Positions 9,482 to 20,558 of a stretch of 64,000 nucleotides of DNA are shown piece after piece. The stretch is taken from the NCBI GenBank assembly GCA_028873795.1, contig JAPPNP010000027.1, positions 1 to 64,000 on the forward strand, read 5' to 3'. Source of the stretch: Chloroflexota bacterium. GTDB taxonomy: Bacteria; Chloroflexota; UBA11872. The translations under genes were made by a program, and so were the position numbers. Each line of letters starts with the position of its first letter. Position 1 is the stretch's first letter. Under the pieces are notes generated by a model. The model was not told where the DNA came from. It saw only the letters and a list, made by a program, of their open reading frames with translations, and did not search any database.

Positions 9482-10723
9482 GTGACCCGACGCGTGCGTA
9501 GATTCGACAGCGGCCGTCGGGACACAAACAAGCGCCAATCGAATGGCCCGCTGAGCAACTCTCGGATAGCAGGCTTAGTTGTCGCGTTCGGCTTCCTGTG
9601 CCTGGCATGTGGGGAAGCCTCGGCGCCGGCCGCAGTGGACACGCCGCCGGCGGCGTCTCCCACGCCCGCATCAACGGCTGCGACCGCGACGAGGCTCGCG
9701 CCAACACCCACGGTCAGTCCTACGCCCACACCGACGCGCGATCCTACGCCCTCGCCAACCCCACGGCCGACGCGGGAGTGGGACGTCCACCGCGTATCCA
9801 ACGAGGATTCCACGGTAGTGGTCGAGTTGCGGGTGTTCGCTGGCGTCGATGTCCGCGTCACCTTGGATGGACGCCCGCCGAACCAAGTCACCGATTCGGA
9901 CGGCATCCTCACGCACGTCTTCCATGATGTGTCGTCGGGTTCCCACTCCGTCTCGATCACAGACGTCATGGGCTTCTCCGAAACTCGAGAGATAGTCCAA
10001 GAGTCGGCCACTCCGACGCCCACGCCGCCACTGACGCCGACGCCAGAGCCCACCCCGACGCCGTCACCAACGCCAGATCGGTCGCCGACGCCGGCGGCCA
10101 CACCGACTCCCACACTAAAGCCAACGGCAGTCCCTGAGGCTACCCCGACGCGGGAACGGTCGCCCGCACCGGAGCCGTCGCCCACACCGGAACCCACCCC
10201 GACCCCGCCACCCACTCCAACCGCAGTCCCTACGCCGACTCCATCACCGGAACCCACGCCAACCCCGCAGCCGACAGCCACGCCAGTGCCGGAACCCACG
10301 GCAACCCCGCAGCCGACGCCCACGCCAGTGCCGGCGCCCACGCCCACGCCGCAGCCCACGCCGACTCCGGCGCCGCAACCGACCCCAACGCCCACACCGG
10401 AGGCCACGCCCACTCCTACCGCAACGGCGCCTGATCCGGCCTTGGGGGCTTCGCTCGTCCGCGCCATCGGCTGTGAGGCCTGCCACAGCAGCGACGGGAC
10501 AGACGGCATCGGACCGACGTGGCAGGGCGTCTACCTCAGCCAGATCACGCTGGCCGACGGCTCAACGGTGGTTGCCGACGATGCCTATCTGCTGCGGGCG
10601 ATCGTGGACCCCAATGCGGAAGTCGTCGAGGGATACGAGGCGGGACTGATGCAGGCCGATCTCGACACGTTGCTCTCGCGCGAAGAGCTCCTCGCGATCG
10701 TGGCCTATATCAAGTCGCTGTAG
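9482..10723 (+). CDS. Lipoprotein with long Pro/Thr-rich spacer and C-terminal cytochrome c domain
   Basis: Lipobox-like FLCLAC; PTPTP tracts; GCEACH heme site; [12 protein letters not shown] ending. Confidence 0.85.
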   Translation: MTRRVRRFDSGRRDTNKRQSNGPLSNSRIAGLVVAFGFLCLACGEASAPAAVDTPPAASPTPASTAATATRLAPTPTVSPTPTPTRDPTPSPTPRPTREWDVHRVSNEDSTVVVELRVFAGVDVRVTLDGRPPNQVTDSDGILTHVFHDVSSGSHSVSITDVMGFSETREIVQESATPTPTPPLTPTPEPTPTPSPTPDRSPTPAATPTPTLKPTAVPEATPTRERSPAPEPSPTPEPTPTPPPTPTAVPTPTPSPEPTPTPQPTATPVPEPTATPQPTPTPVPAPTPTPQPTPTPAPQPTPTPTPEATPTPTATAPDPALGASLVRAIGCEACHSSDGTDGIGPTWQGVYLSQITLADGSTVVADDAYLLRAIVDPNAEVVEGYEAGLMQADLDTLLSREELLAIVAYIKSL

Positions 10724-10768
10724 CCGCGAACGTGCGCTGCGACGCGCAGTTCAGGCGGGAGGAATTCG

Positions 10769-11251
10769 GTGAGACGGGGCGATTCACCAAACTATTCGGA
10801 CCCACGCAGGATCGTCTTTCCCCGGAGCGTGAAGAACCAACTCTTCATGGCGCAGAAGGGCCGATGCTCATACTGCGGACGTGTCCATCGCATCCGTTAC
10901 CTTGAGATTGACCACAAACACCCAATTAGCCGGGGTGGCGGCAACGAGATCGGCAACCTGCAACTCCTCTGTACCCCCTGCAACATGCGAAAGGGGATTC
11001 AGTCCGACCAGGAGTTTCGGCACCGCTACCGGCGGCTCCTACCCGCCGACGGCGCCATCTCCCCTCACCCCATTCCTCAGGACGACTTCACTCATGAAAC
11101 CAAGCGCACCAGGGCACCGTGGGAGGTGCGGGCCATATACCACGAGCGCTTTTCCACATATCGTTGGAGTTGGCGTGGCGACGCTCGTCGTCTCGTGGCA
11201 CTAATGGTGATTGTCATCATTGTCGCGGTAGCCATAGCCCAGAACTGCTGA
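10769..11251 (+). CDS. HNH endonuclease with C-terminal transmembrane helix
   Basis: CSYCGRVHRIRYLEIDHKHPISRGGGNEIGNLQLLCTPCNMRKG; LVALMVIVIIVAVAIA near the C-terminus; GTG start. Confidence 0.8.
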   Translation: MRRGDSPNYSDPRRIVFPRSVKNQLFMAQKGRCSYCGRVHRIRYLEIDHKHPISRGGGNEIGNLQLLCTPCNMRKGIQSDQEFRHRYRRLLPADGAISPHPIPQDDFTHETKRTRAPWEVRAIYHERFSTYRWSWRGDARRLVALMVIVIIVAVAIAQNC

Positions 11252-11329
11252 CGTCGCACATCCGTATCGGACGGATGCCGACGGAAAAGCCCTCAGCCGA
11301 CTAGGAGTAACTCGCCGGCGTCGACCTGC

Positions 11330-12394
11330 CTACGCGTCGCTGATCGGCAGCGTGATGCGGGCGTTGCCGGCGTGCTGCGAGTGCAGCGCCGCCAGCAGCA
11401 CTTCGACGACCTGGCGCGAGGTGCGACCGTCCATCGAGGCCTGTCCGCCGTGGTGGATCAGGTGCACCATCTCGTCGACGCAGCCGGCGATGTGGCCCAG
11501 GGTGTACTGAGGTCGGGGCAGGGTGCGCCGATTGAAGTCCCCGCCGTTCTTGACGGTGACGGTGGCGTCGCCCGAGTCACCGACGCGCGCGATGCCGGCG
11601 GTGCCCAGGACCTCCAGCGTGAACACCTGCGGCATCGTCTTGCACATGTTCCAGAAGGCGCGCACGCCGTTGTCGAACTCGACCACGACGGACATGGCGG
11701 GGTCGGTGTCGGGGTCGTGGCCGCCGTCGCTGGCGTAACGCGGGGGGTAGTCCTCGAACCCGGCCTCCGCGATCGCGTAGACCGCGGTGGGCGTGCCGCC
11801 GGCGAACCAGAGGATGGTGTCGAACATGTGGGTGCCGTTGCGGAACAGCATCGCGCGCGGCCCGCCCTGGTTGGCCACGATGCGCTGCACCTCGCCAATC
11901 TCGCCTGACGCGATCACCTCCGCCACCTGCACCCACGGGAACATCCAGCGCCGCGTGTGGTCGACCAGCATGGGGATGCCGGCGGCCTCGACGGCAGCGA
12001 TCATGCGGTCGGCGTCGGCCAGCGTCGAGGCGATGGGCTTCTCGCAGATGATTCCGCGCACGCCGGCCTCGACCGCGTCGACGACGATCTGCGCGTGCCG
12101 GTCGTCCGGCGTCGCCACGCTGATCACGTCCAGCTGCTCGCGGGCCAGCATCTCGCGGTAGTCCGTGTAGCCGCGCACGTCGGGCAGCGCGTCGCTCCAG
12201 GTGCGGTGAAAGTCGTCCAGCTTCTCGGGGACGATGTCGCACACCGCCACGGGCTCGGTGCCGGCGACATGGCGATAGGCGGCGACGTGCGAATGCGGCA
12301 TCTCGAAGCCGGTGCCCGGTCCAGGGCCTGGCGCGGGGCGATTGGCCCCGATGCCGGTCAGGCCGACCACGCCGGCTCGCAGCGGATTATTCAT
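11330..12394 (-). CDS. Gfo/Idh/MocA-family oxidoreductase
   Basis: VAVCDIVPEKL, ISVATPDDRHAQIVVDAVEAGVRGIICEKPIAST. Confidence 0.9.
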   Translation of the reverse strand: MNNPLRAGVVGLTGIGANRPAPGPGPGTGFEMPHSHVAAYRHVAGTEPVAVCDIVPEKLDDFHRTWSDALPDVRGYTDYREMLAREQLDVISVATPDDRHAQIVVDAVEAGVRGIICEKPIASTLADADRMIAAVEAAGIPMLVDHTRRWMFPWVQVAEVIASGEIGEVQRIVANQGGPRAMLFRNGTHMFDTILWFAGGTPTAVYAIAEAGFEDYPPRYASDGGHDPDTDPAMSVVVEFDNGVRAFWNMCKTMPQVFTLEVLGTAGIARVGDSGDATVTVKNGGDFNRRTLPRPQYTLGHIAGCVDEMVHLIHHGGQASMDGRTSRQVVEVLLAALHSQHAGNARITLPISDA

Positions 12395-12478
12395 GGGGTT
12401 TTCCGTCGGTGAGGCCGGCGGCGATTGTAGGCGCGCGGCCCACGGCGCGCAGCAGGCGACGGTGGGTCACTCTTTGTC

Positions 12479-12509
12479 CGTCATTCCCGCGGAGGCGGAA
12501 ATCCACCGC
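12479..12509. repeat. REP-like palindrome, GTCATTCCC family
   Basis: cgtcattcccgcggaggcggaaatccacc. Confidence 0.7.
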
Positions 12510-12530
12510 CTGGCGGTCGGCACTGCCGCC

Positions 12531-13757
12531 CTATAGCGCGTCGATGGCCGCCAGGATGTCGGCGGATGTGATCAGGTCGTAAACGCCGCTGTAGATCGAC
12601 TTCCAGGCCACATTCCCGTCGAGATCGACCAGGAATGCCGACCCCGTGGCGAGCCCGTCGCCGAAGTGATTGAATACGCCGTAGGCCCTAGGCACGTCAC
12701 CCGCGGAGTTGTAGAGCACCGGGAATTGAATGCCGATCCCCTCCACGATGCCGGCGGTGTCTTCGAGCGAGTCCGTGCTGATCGCCAGGACTTCCACGCC
12801 GCGCGATTGGAATTCCTGGTAATTGTTCTGCAGCTCCACGAGCTGCGTACGGCAAGCCGTTCACCAGAAGGCCCGGTAGAAGACCACCACCACCGGTTGC
12901 TGCCCTTGGAATGAGCTCAGCGTGTATTGCGGGCCCTGAGCGCTTGGCAGCGAGAAGTCGACGGCGGCGGGCCTGGCTGGCGCGGGCGGCGGAGTCGGCG
13001 TGGCCGTCGGCTGTGGCGTGGGTGTGGGTGGGGGGGAGGGAGTTGGTGTCGGCTGCGGCGTTGGCGTGGGTTCAGCTTCGGCCGTCGTCGCAGTCGTTTC
13101 ACAAACGACGCCGTCACCGTCACGATCGGTCATGAACTCGTACGCCGGATGGTCGCTCCTGACCGGGGCAATCCCGTGCGCCCGCGCCTCGTCGCACGAA
13201 ATCCGACCGTTGCCGTTGTCGTCGTAGAGGTCGAGCGCCGTAGGCGCGGGGGTTGGCGTGGGCTCGGGCGCGGGAGTCGGCGTCGGTTCCGGTGTTGCGG
13301 TGGGCTGCGGCGCCGGAGTGGCCGTCGGCTGAGGCGTTGGCGTGGGCTGGGGTGCGGGCGTCGGTGTTGGCGTGGCAGCCGTCGTGGGCGTGGGTTGCGG
13401 CGTCGAGGTTGGGGCGGGGACGGGCGTTGGCGTAGGCGGCGGCGTTGGAGTGGACGTGGGTGCGGGGACAGGTGTTGACGTTGGCACGGGTGCGGGGGTC
13501 GGAGTTGGCGCCGCGGCGATCACTACCGGCGTCGGCGCGGGCGTGGCGGTGGGAGTCGGCGGGCTGGTGGGCGTTGGTGTGGGTGGCGGCGGCGCGGCAG
13601 TTGGCGCAGGCGTTGATGTCGGGGGAATGCTTGGCGGTTCGGGAGCCGCGGTTGTCGCGGGCGTGGCCTCAGCGGCGGTCTCCGCGGGCGCGGTCGTGTC
13701 GCCGCACGCCGCCAGAACGACCGCCAACGCGACGACCGCGATGATCCCGACGCGCAC
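12531..13757 (-). CDS. Candidate selenoprotein: lipoprotein with PT-rich spacers, Excalibur-like domain and redoxin/peroxiredoxin-like domain with in-frame UGA(Sec) at 12861-12863
   Basis: ORFs 12861-13820 and 12531-12839 are in the same frame, separated by TGA plus 7 sense codons: FYRAFW-U-TACRTQL-VELQNNYQEF; lipobox VVLAAC; GTG start with AGGGAGG upstream. Confidence 0.85.
12830..12863 (-). promoter_or_regulatory. Putative bacterial SECIS hairpin: TGA, 14 nt, GCAGCTC-GTG-GAGCTGC
   Basis: 7-bp perfect stem, GTG apical loop starting 22 nt after the TGA. Confidence 0.65.
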
Positions 13758-13908
13758 CAAGGTCCTCCCTGCGCTAGTTCCCTCGAATTCTACGTCGGAG
13801 GCGTGGCCCCGGATTGCCAATGCGGCCTATGCGCGTCGAGTGAACGCGACCAACTGCGAGCCGATGCGCTCCTCGGTCCGATCGTCCGGCATGGACGGCG
13901 CCGCCGCG

Positions 13909-14583
13909 CTACAGCTCGTCGATGGCCGCCAAAATGTCGGCTGAGGTGATCAGGTCGTGAACGCCGCTGTAGATCGACTTCCAGGCCAGGTTCCCGTCAA
14001 GATCGATCAGGAACGCCGACCCGGTGGCGAGGCCGTCGCCGTAGAGATTGAAGATGCCGTATTCGCGGGGAACGTTGCCCTCGATGTTGTAGAGCACGGG
14101 GAATTGGATGCCCACCCGCTCCACGATGCCGGCGGTGTCCTCGAGCGAGTCGGTGCTGATGGCGAGGACTTCAACGCCACGCGCTTCGAACTCTTCGTAA
14201 TTCTTTTGCAGCTCCACGAGCTGGGTGCGGCAGGTCCCTCACCAGAAGGCGCGGTAGAAGACCACCACCACCGGCTGCTGGCCCGCGAAGGAGCTCAGGG
14301 TGTATTGCGGACCCTGGGCGCTCGGCAGTGAGAAGTCCACGGCGGCTGGCCGTGCCGGGGCAGGCGGAGGGGTCGGCGTAGCGGCCGGTTGTGGCGCCGG
14401 CGTAGGAGTCGGCTGCGGCGTCGGCGAGGGCGGCGGGGCGGGAGTGTCCGTTGCCATAGGCGGTGCGGGAGCTTCGGTCGCCGTCGACGCGGCCTCGACC
14501 GTGGGCGCCGCCGGAGCGGCGGTATCGCCACACGCCGCCAGGACGACCGCGAACGCAAGGACAGCAACGATTCCGATTCGCAC
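13909..14583 (-). CDS. Candidate selenoprotein: lipoprotein with PT-rich spacer and redoxin domain with in-frame UGA(Sec) at 14239-14241
   Basis: ORFs 14239-14646 and 13909-14217 are in the same frame: FYRAFW-U-GTCRTQL-VELQKNYEEF; lipobox VVLAAC; GTG start. Confidence 0.85.
14209..14241 (-). promoter_or_regulatory. Putative bacterial SECIS hairpin: TGA, 15 nt, CAGCTC-GTG-GAGCTG
   Basis: 6-bp perfect stem, same GTG loop and same distance as in the paralog. Confidence 0.6.
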
Positions 14584-14653
14584 CGAAACGCTCTCCGCCG
14601 GTCTCCCCTCAGATTCTACGCCGAGCGCGTGTCCGCGCCTTGTCATTTTGGTC

Positions 14654-15220
14654 TCAAGAACTGCGAATGAACTCGATGAGCTGAACGATCTGCTCTTCTG
14701 TCAGATCGGGAAACGGCGGCATGCCATTGCCACCTTCGCCAAGCTGCTGGCGGATGCGCTCCTCCGTCAGATCGTCAACCGTCCGCCCCGCGAGAGCCGG
14801 TCCGATGCCGCCGCTCAGGTCTTCGGCGTGACAGACCGTGCAGCCGTTGGCGATGAAGAGCTGATGACCGGGCGAAAGGTCACTGGGCGGCGCCGCCGTC
14901 GGTGGCGGCGGTGCCGGACCGTCTCCGCTTGCCTCCGGTGTCGGCGTCTCGATAACGACAGGCGTTGGCACCGCCATGGTAGTGACCGCCTCCGGCGTGC
15001 GCGGGGGCGGCGCCGGGGCCAGGTTGGGCGCCGTCCGCCCCGGCGGGACCATGGCCAGCAGTTGGGCGACGGCGGCGGTCGGTTCAGGGGTGGGCGCCAG
15101 GCCGGAGAAGCGGCTAGATTCGCCGCAGGCCGTCAGGGCGCCGGCGAGCATGACGCCGCCCAGAAACACGCAAACGGCGCGCCCAAGGCGCGCGGTTCGA
15201 CGGGACCCGGTGACCGCCAT
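14654..15220 (-). CDS. Lipoprotein cytochrome c
   Basis: Lipobox ALTAC; GCTVCHAEDLSGGIGPALAG; LTEEQIVQLIEFIRSS. Confidence 0.85.
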   Translation of the reverse strand: MAVTGSRRTARLGRAVCVFLGGVMLAGALTACGESSRFSGLAPTPEPTAAVAQLLAMVPPGRTAPNLAPAPPPRTPEAVTTMAVPTPVVIETPTPEASGDGPAPPPPTAAPPSDLSPGHQLFIANGCTVCHAEDLSGGIGPALAGRTVDDLTEERIRQQLGEGGNGMPPFPDLTEEQIVQLIEFIRSS

Positions 15221-15306
15221 AGACCTGCGCTGCTCCGCTGAACGGCGCCGCTCCAATCGCGGCGCCGGCGCCATGGTATTACGTCGGGCGGATTGCTTCA
15301 GCGGGG

Positions 15307-17304
<1,998 letters not shown>

Positions 17305-17447
17305 GCGTCATGCCGCCGTGATGGAGAGGCGCCGACAAGAGGCTAGGAGCGCCGCCGAAAGGCTGTCAACCGCTTATCGTGTCGCGCGCCGTGCCTCTCG
17401 TCGGGCATCATCGGGTCCACGCCAAGGATCAGCGCGCAAGGGTTCGT

Positions 17448-18368
17448 ATGGCCCACCAATTCGTCGACGAGGAGCACGCGCTCGCGCTCGAGGATCGCAG
17501 CGGACGGCTGCATGAGCTATTGGCGCCCGGGGCGCAGTTCGAGCGCATCGCCAGCGGGCTTGGCTTCACCGAAGGCCCGGTCTGGCGTGGCGACCACCTG
17601 CTCTTCAGCGACATCCCGAATGACCGCATCTGCCGTTGGCGCGAGTTGCCCGAGGGCCCCGAGCTCACCACGTTCCGCGCGGGCAGCGGCTCGACCAACG
17701 GACTCACGCTGGACCGTGACGGCAACGTCCTGGCCTGCGCCCACACCGCGCGCGCGGTGCTGCGGTTCGACGCCAACGCGCAGCCCGATCCCATCGCCGC
17801 GTATTTCGAGGGTCGGCGACTCAACAGCCCCAACGACCTCGTCGTTCGCCGCAATGGCGATGTCTACTTCACCGACCCGCCTTACGGCATTGACCCGCTC
17901 GGCCCGGACGTCCAGGAGCAACCGGTAAACGGGGTGTATCGACTCTCGCCGGATGGGTCGATTTCGCTGGCCACCGATCGATTCGTGCGGCCGAACGGGC
18001 TGGCATTTTCGCCCGACGAATCCGTGCTCTACATCGGTGACTCGGGCGGCCCGCGCGACGTGTGGGCGTTTGACGTGACGCCCGACGGATCGCTCGCGAA
18101 TCCGCGGCAATTCGTGGACATGGACGCGCACCCGGCGCCGAACAACCCGGACGGTATGAAGTGCGACGCGGAGGGCCGGCTGTGGAGCACGGGTCCGGGG
18201 GGCGTGTGGGTCGTCGAGCCCGATGGGACCGTGTTGGGAGTGATCGTCACGCCGGCCCGACCATCGAATTTGGCCTGGGGCGGGCCTGGATGGAGCACGC
18301 TGTTCGTCACCGCGCAGACGTCCGTCTATCGCATCGAGACGTCGGTCGGCGGCCGGTCGGTGCCCTAG
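17448..18368 (+). CDS. SMP-30/gluconolactonase/LRE-family protein
   Basis: GFTEGPVWRGDHLLFSDIPNDRI, NSPNDLVVRRNGDVYFTDPPYG. Confidence 0.9.
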   Translation: MAHQFVDEEHALALEDRSGRLHELLAPGAQFERIASGLGFTEGPVWRGDHLLFSDIPNDRICRWRELPEGPELTTFRAGSGSTNGLTLDRDGNVLACAHTARAVLRFDANAQPDPIAAYFEGRRLNSPNDLVVRRNGDVYFTDPPYGIDPLGPDVQEQPVNGVYRLSPDGSISLATDRFVRPNGLAFSPDESVLYIGDSGGPRDVWAFDVTPDGSLANPRQFVDMDAHPAPNNPDGMKCDAEGRLWSTGPGGVWVVEPDGTVLGVIVTPARPSNLAWGGPGWSTLFVTAQTSVYRIETSVGGRSVP

Positions 18369-18425
18369 CGCCAGATTCGGCGGCAGCCTTGTCGGCGCCG
18401 GGTCGGAGGGAGAGGATGGTGCACG

Positions 18426-18674
18426 ATGCCGCCGCCGCTTCGAGTGCGTGTGCGACCCTACGCGGACCTAGCTCGCTACTTTCCGGGTACCGGCGCGGTG
18501 CGGGAGGTTGACGTGCCGGCAGGAGCCACGGTCCAGGACCTGCTCGAGCGCTACGGCGTCGACGCCGAACCGCGCCTCACGCTTGGACTGAATGGCGAGC
18601 TTGCGGACCGCAACGCCGCGCTGGCGGCTGGCGACCTGGTCGACATCCTCGTTCCAATGACCGGCGGCGCGTAG
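18426..18674 (+). CDS. MoaD/ThiS-family sulfur carrier
   Basis: 82 aa, beta-grasp pattern ending VPMTGGA (Gly-Gly near the C-terminus); just upstream of the AOR gene. Confidence 0.8.
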   Translation: MPPPLRVRVRPYADLARYFPGTGAVREVDVPAGATVQDLLERYGVDAEPRLTLGLNGELADRNAALAAGDLVDILVPMTGGA

Positions 18675-18676
18675 CC

Positions 18677-20542
18677 ATGTCGCGTTTCCAGGGCTCGGTG
18701 CGCCTGCGTTTTCTGCGCGTCGATCTCACCACCGGCCGCGTGCGAGTCGAGCGACCCGGGGATGACTTCATGCGGATGCACATGGGCGGGCGCAACGTCA
18801 TTGCCCACACGCTGCTCACGGAAGTTCCGCCCGGCAGTGACGCATTCGATCCCGAAAACCGCCTCGTGTTTGCGCTTGGCCCAATCACCGGCGTCTCCGT
18901 TCCCGGCGGCAGCCGGCACAGCGTTGGCGCCAAGTCGCCGCTCACGGGCCTATTCGGCGAGTCAGAGGCCGGCGGGTATTGGGGCGCCGAGCTCAAGCGG
19001 GCCGGCTGGGACGCCATCATCGTGCAGGGGCGGGCGGCGCATCCGGTATATCTCTGGGTTCACGACGACGAGGTCGAGCTGCGCGACGCCCGGCCGCTGT
19101 GGGGCAAGTTGACTGGGCCGGTGGAAGACCGAATCCGGACGGAACTCGCCGACCCACAGGTGCGCGTGGCCCAGATCGGTCCGGCCGGGGAGAATCTGGT
19201 GCGGTTTGCCTGCGTCGTCCACGATCTCAACGAGGTCGCCGGTCGCACCGGCCTGGGCGCCGTGATGGGGTCCAAGAATCTCAAGGCAATCGCCGTGCGT
19301 GGCACGCAGCCGGTGTCCGCCGCCGACCCGCGGGCGATCGCCGGCGTCGCGCGCTCGGTGGCGCAGGAGACGCTGGCGCCCGGCGGCGCGCACCATCGCC
19401 TGCACACCTGGGGCACCGGCGCCATGGTCAAGTCCAAGCAGCTCGAGGGTCACCTGGTCGCCAACAACTTCCGCGACGGCCAGTTGCCAGGCGGCGACCG
19501 GGTGGATGCGCTGGCCATTCAGGAGCTCACCGACCACGAGATGGATCGCTGCTATGCCTGCTCCGTGCGCTGCAAGAAGCGCGTCAAGATCGACCGCCCC
19601 GATCTCAAGGTCGATCCCAAGTACGGCGGTCCCGAGTACGAGACGATGGCGGCGATCGGCTCCAACACCGGCGTCATCGACGTCATGGCCGTCTGCAAGG
19701 GCCATGAAATGCTCAACGCGCTGGGGATGGACAGCATCTCCTGCGGTGCGACGATCGCCTGGGCCATGGAAATGGTCGAGCTCGGCCTGTTGGATGGGCA
19801 TCGGCTCAACGGCGAGACGCTGCGTTTCGGGTCCGCCGACGACCTGCTGCGCGTGATTGGCAAGATCGCCCGCCGCGAGGGAGTGGGCGATCTCTTGGCC
19901 GAAGGCTCGCTGCGGGCGGCGCGCGCGCTGGGGCCGGAGGCCGAGGCGAGGGTCGTCCACGTCAAGGGGCTCGAGGTCGCCATGCACGATCCCCGCGCGA
20001 TGCCCGAAATGCGCCGCAACTATCCGGTCACGCCGACCGGTGGTGACCACACCGGCGCCGCGGGCAAGCGGTCCGGGCTCCGCAACACCGTGGGCCTCTG
20101 CCACTTCCTGCAGTACGACGAGGCCACGACCCTGACCCTGCTGAACGCGGCGACGGGCTGGGACGTCTCACCTGACGAGTTGCACGCGACGTTCGAGCGC
20201 GGCGTCACCATGGCGAGGCTCTTCAATCTTCGAGAAGGCTTGCAACCCGAGGACGACCGCCTTCCGGACCGGCTGCACCAGCCGCTGCGGCACGGGCCGC
20301 TGCGCGACCGTCGGCTCAGCCGAGAGACCGTGAGTGACGAGGTGCGCGCCTACTATCGCGACCATGGCTGGGACCCGACGACCGGGCGCCCCTATGCCGA
20401 CACGGTCGAATACCTCGGCCTTGCTTCCGTTACCGAAACGGCCCAAGCCACCGAGTTCGTTCAGGAGCGCCGCGAACCGCTTCCGGCGGGACGACCGCCC
20501 TACACCCCACAGCCGGAAGAGAACGGCGCCCCAGCCGAATAG
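18677..20542 (+). CDS. Aldehyde ferredoxin oxidoreductase family (tungsto/molybdopterin enzyme)
   Basis: LRVDLTTGRV, GGRNVIAHTLL, RCYACSVRCKKRVKI, NTVGLCHFLQ. Confidence 0.9.
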   Translation: MSRFQGSVRLRFLRVDLTTGRVRVERPGDDFMRMHMGGRNVIAHTLLTEVPPGSDAFDPENRLVFALGPITGVSVPGGSRHSVGAKSPLTGLFGESEAGGYWGAELKRAGWDAIIVQGRAAHPVYLWVHDDEVELRDARPLWGKLTGPVEDRIRTELADPQVRVAQIGPAGENLVRFACVVHDLNEVAGRTGLGAVMGSKNLKAIAVRGTQPVSAADPRAIAGVARSVAQETLAPGGAHHRLHTWGTGAMVKSKQLEGHLVANNFRDGQLPGGDRVDALAIQELTDHEMDRCYACSVRCKKRVKIDRPDLKVDPKYGGPEYETMAAIGSNTGVIDVMAVCKGHEMLNALGMDSISCGATIAWAMEMVELGLLDGHRLNGETLRFGSADDLLRVIGKIARREGVGDLLAEGSLRAARALGPEAEARVVHVKGLEVAMHDPRAMPEMRRNYPVTPTGGDHTGAAGKRSGLRNTVGLCHFLQYDEATTLTLLNAATGWDVSPDELHATFERGVTMARLFNLREGLQPEDDRLPDRLHQPLRHGPLRDRRLSRETVSDEVRAYYRDHGWDPTTGRPYADTVEYLGLASVTETAQATEFVQERREPLPAGRPPYTPQPEENGAPAE

Positions 20543-20558
20543 ACGGCGCCCGCGAGTC

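Noticed and set aside
9990-10430. Possible CRISPR or minisatellite in the ccgacgcccacg-rich tract (also 13020-13680)
   Set aside because: Codon-level repeats encoding PTPTP spacers; no regular repeat/spacer structure
12531-14583. Interpretation of the two split redoxins as pseudogenes or separate short genes
   Set aside because: Both are interrupted by TGA at the same Cys position, stay in frame and remain conserved downstream; selenocysteine explains this better
12531-14583. Genome-wide TGA reassignment (for example to Trp or Gly)
   Set aside because: TGA ends other genes here (for example 24866 and 25666), and Trp is TGG immediately before the TGA in both redoxins
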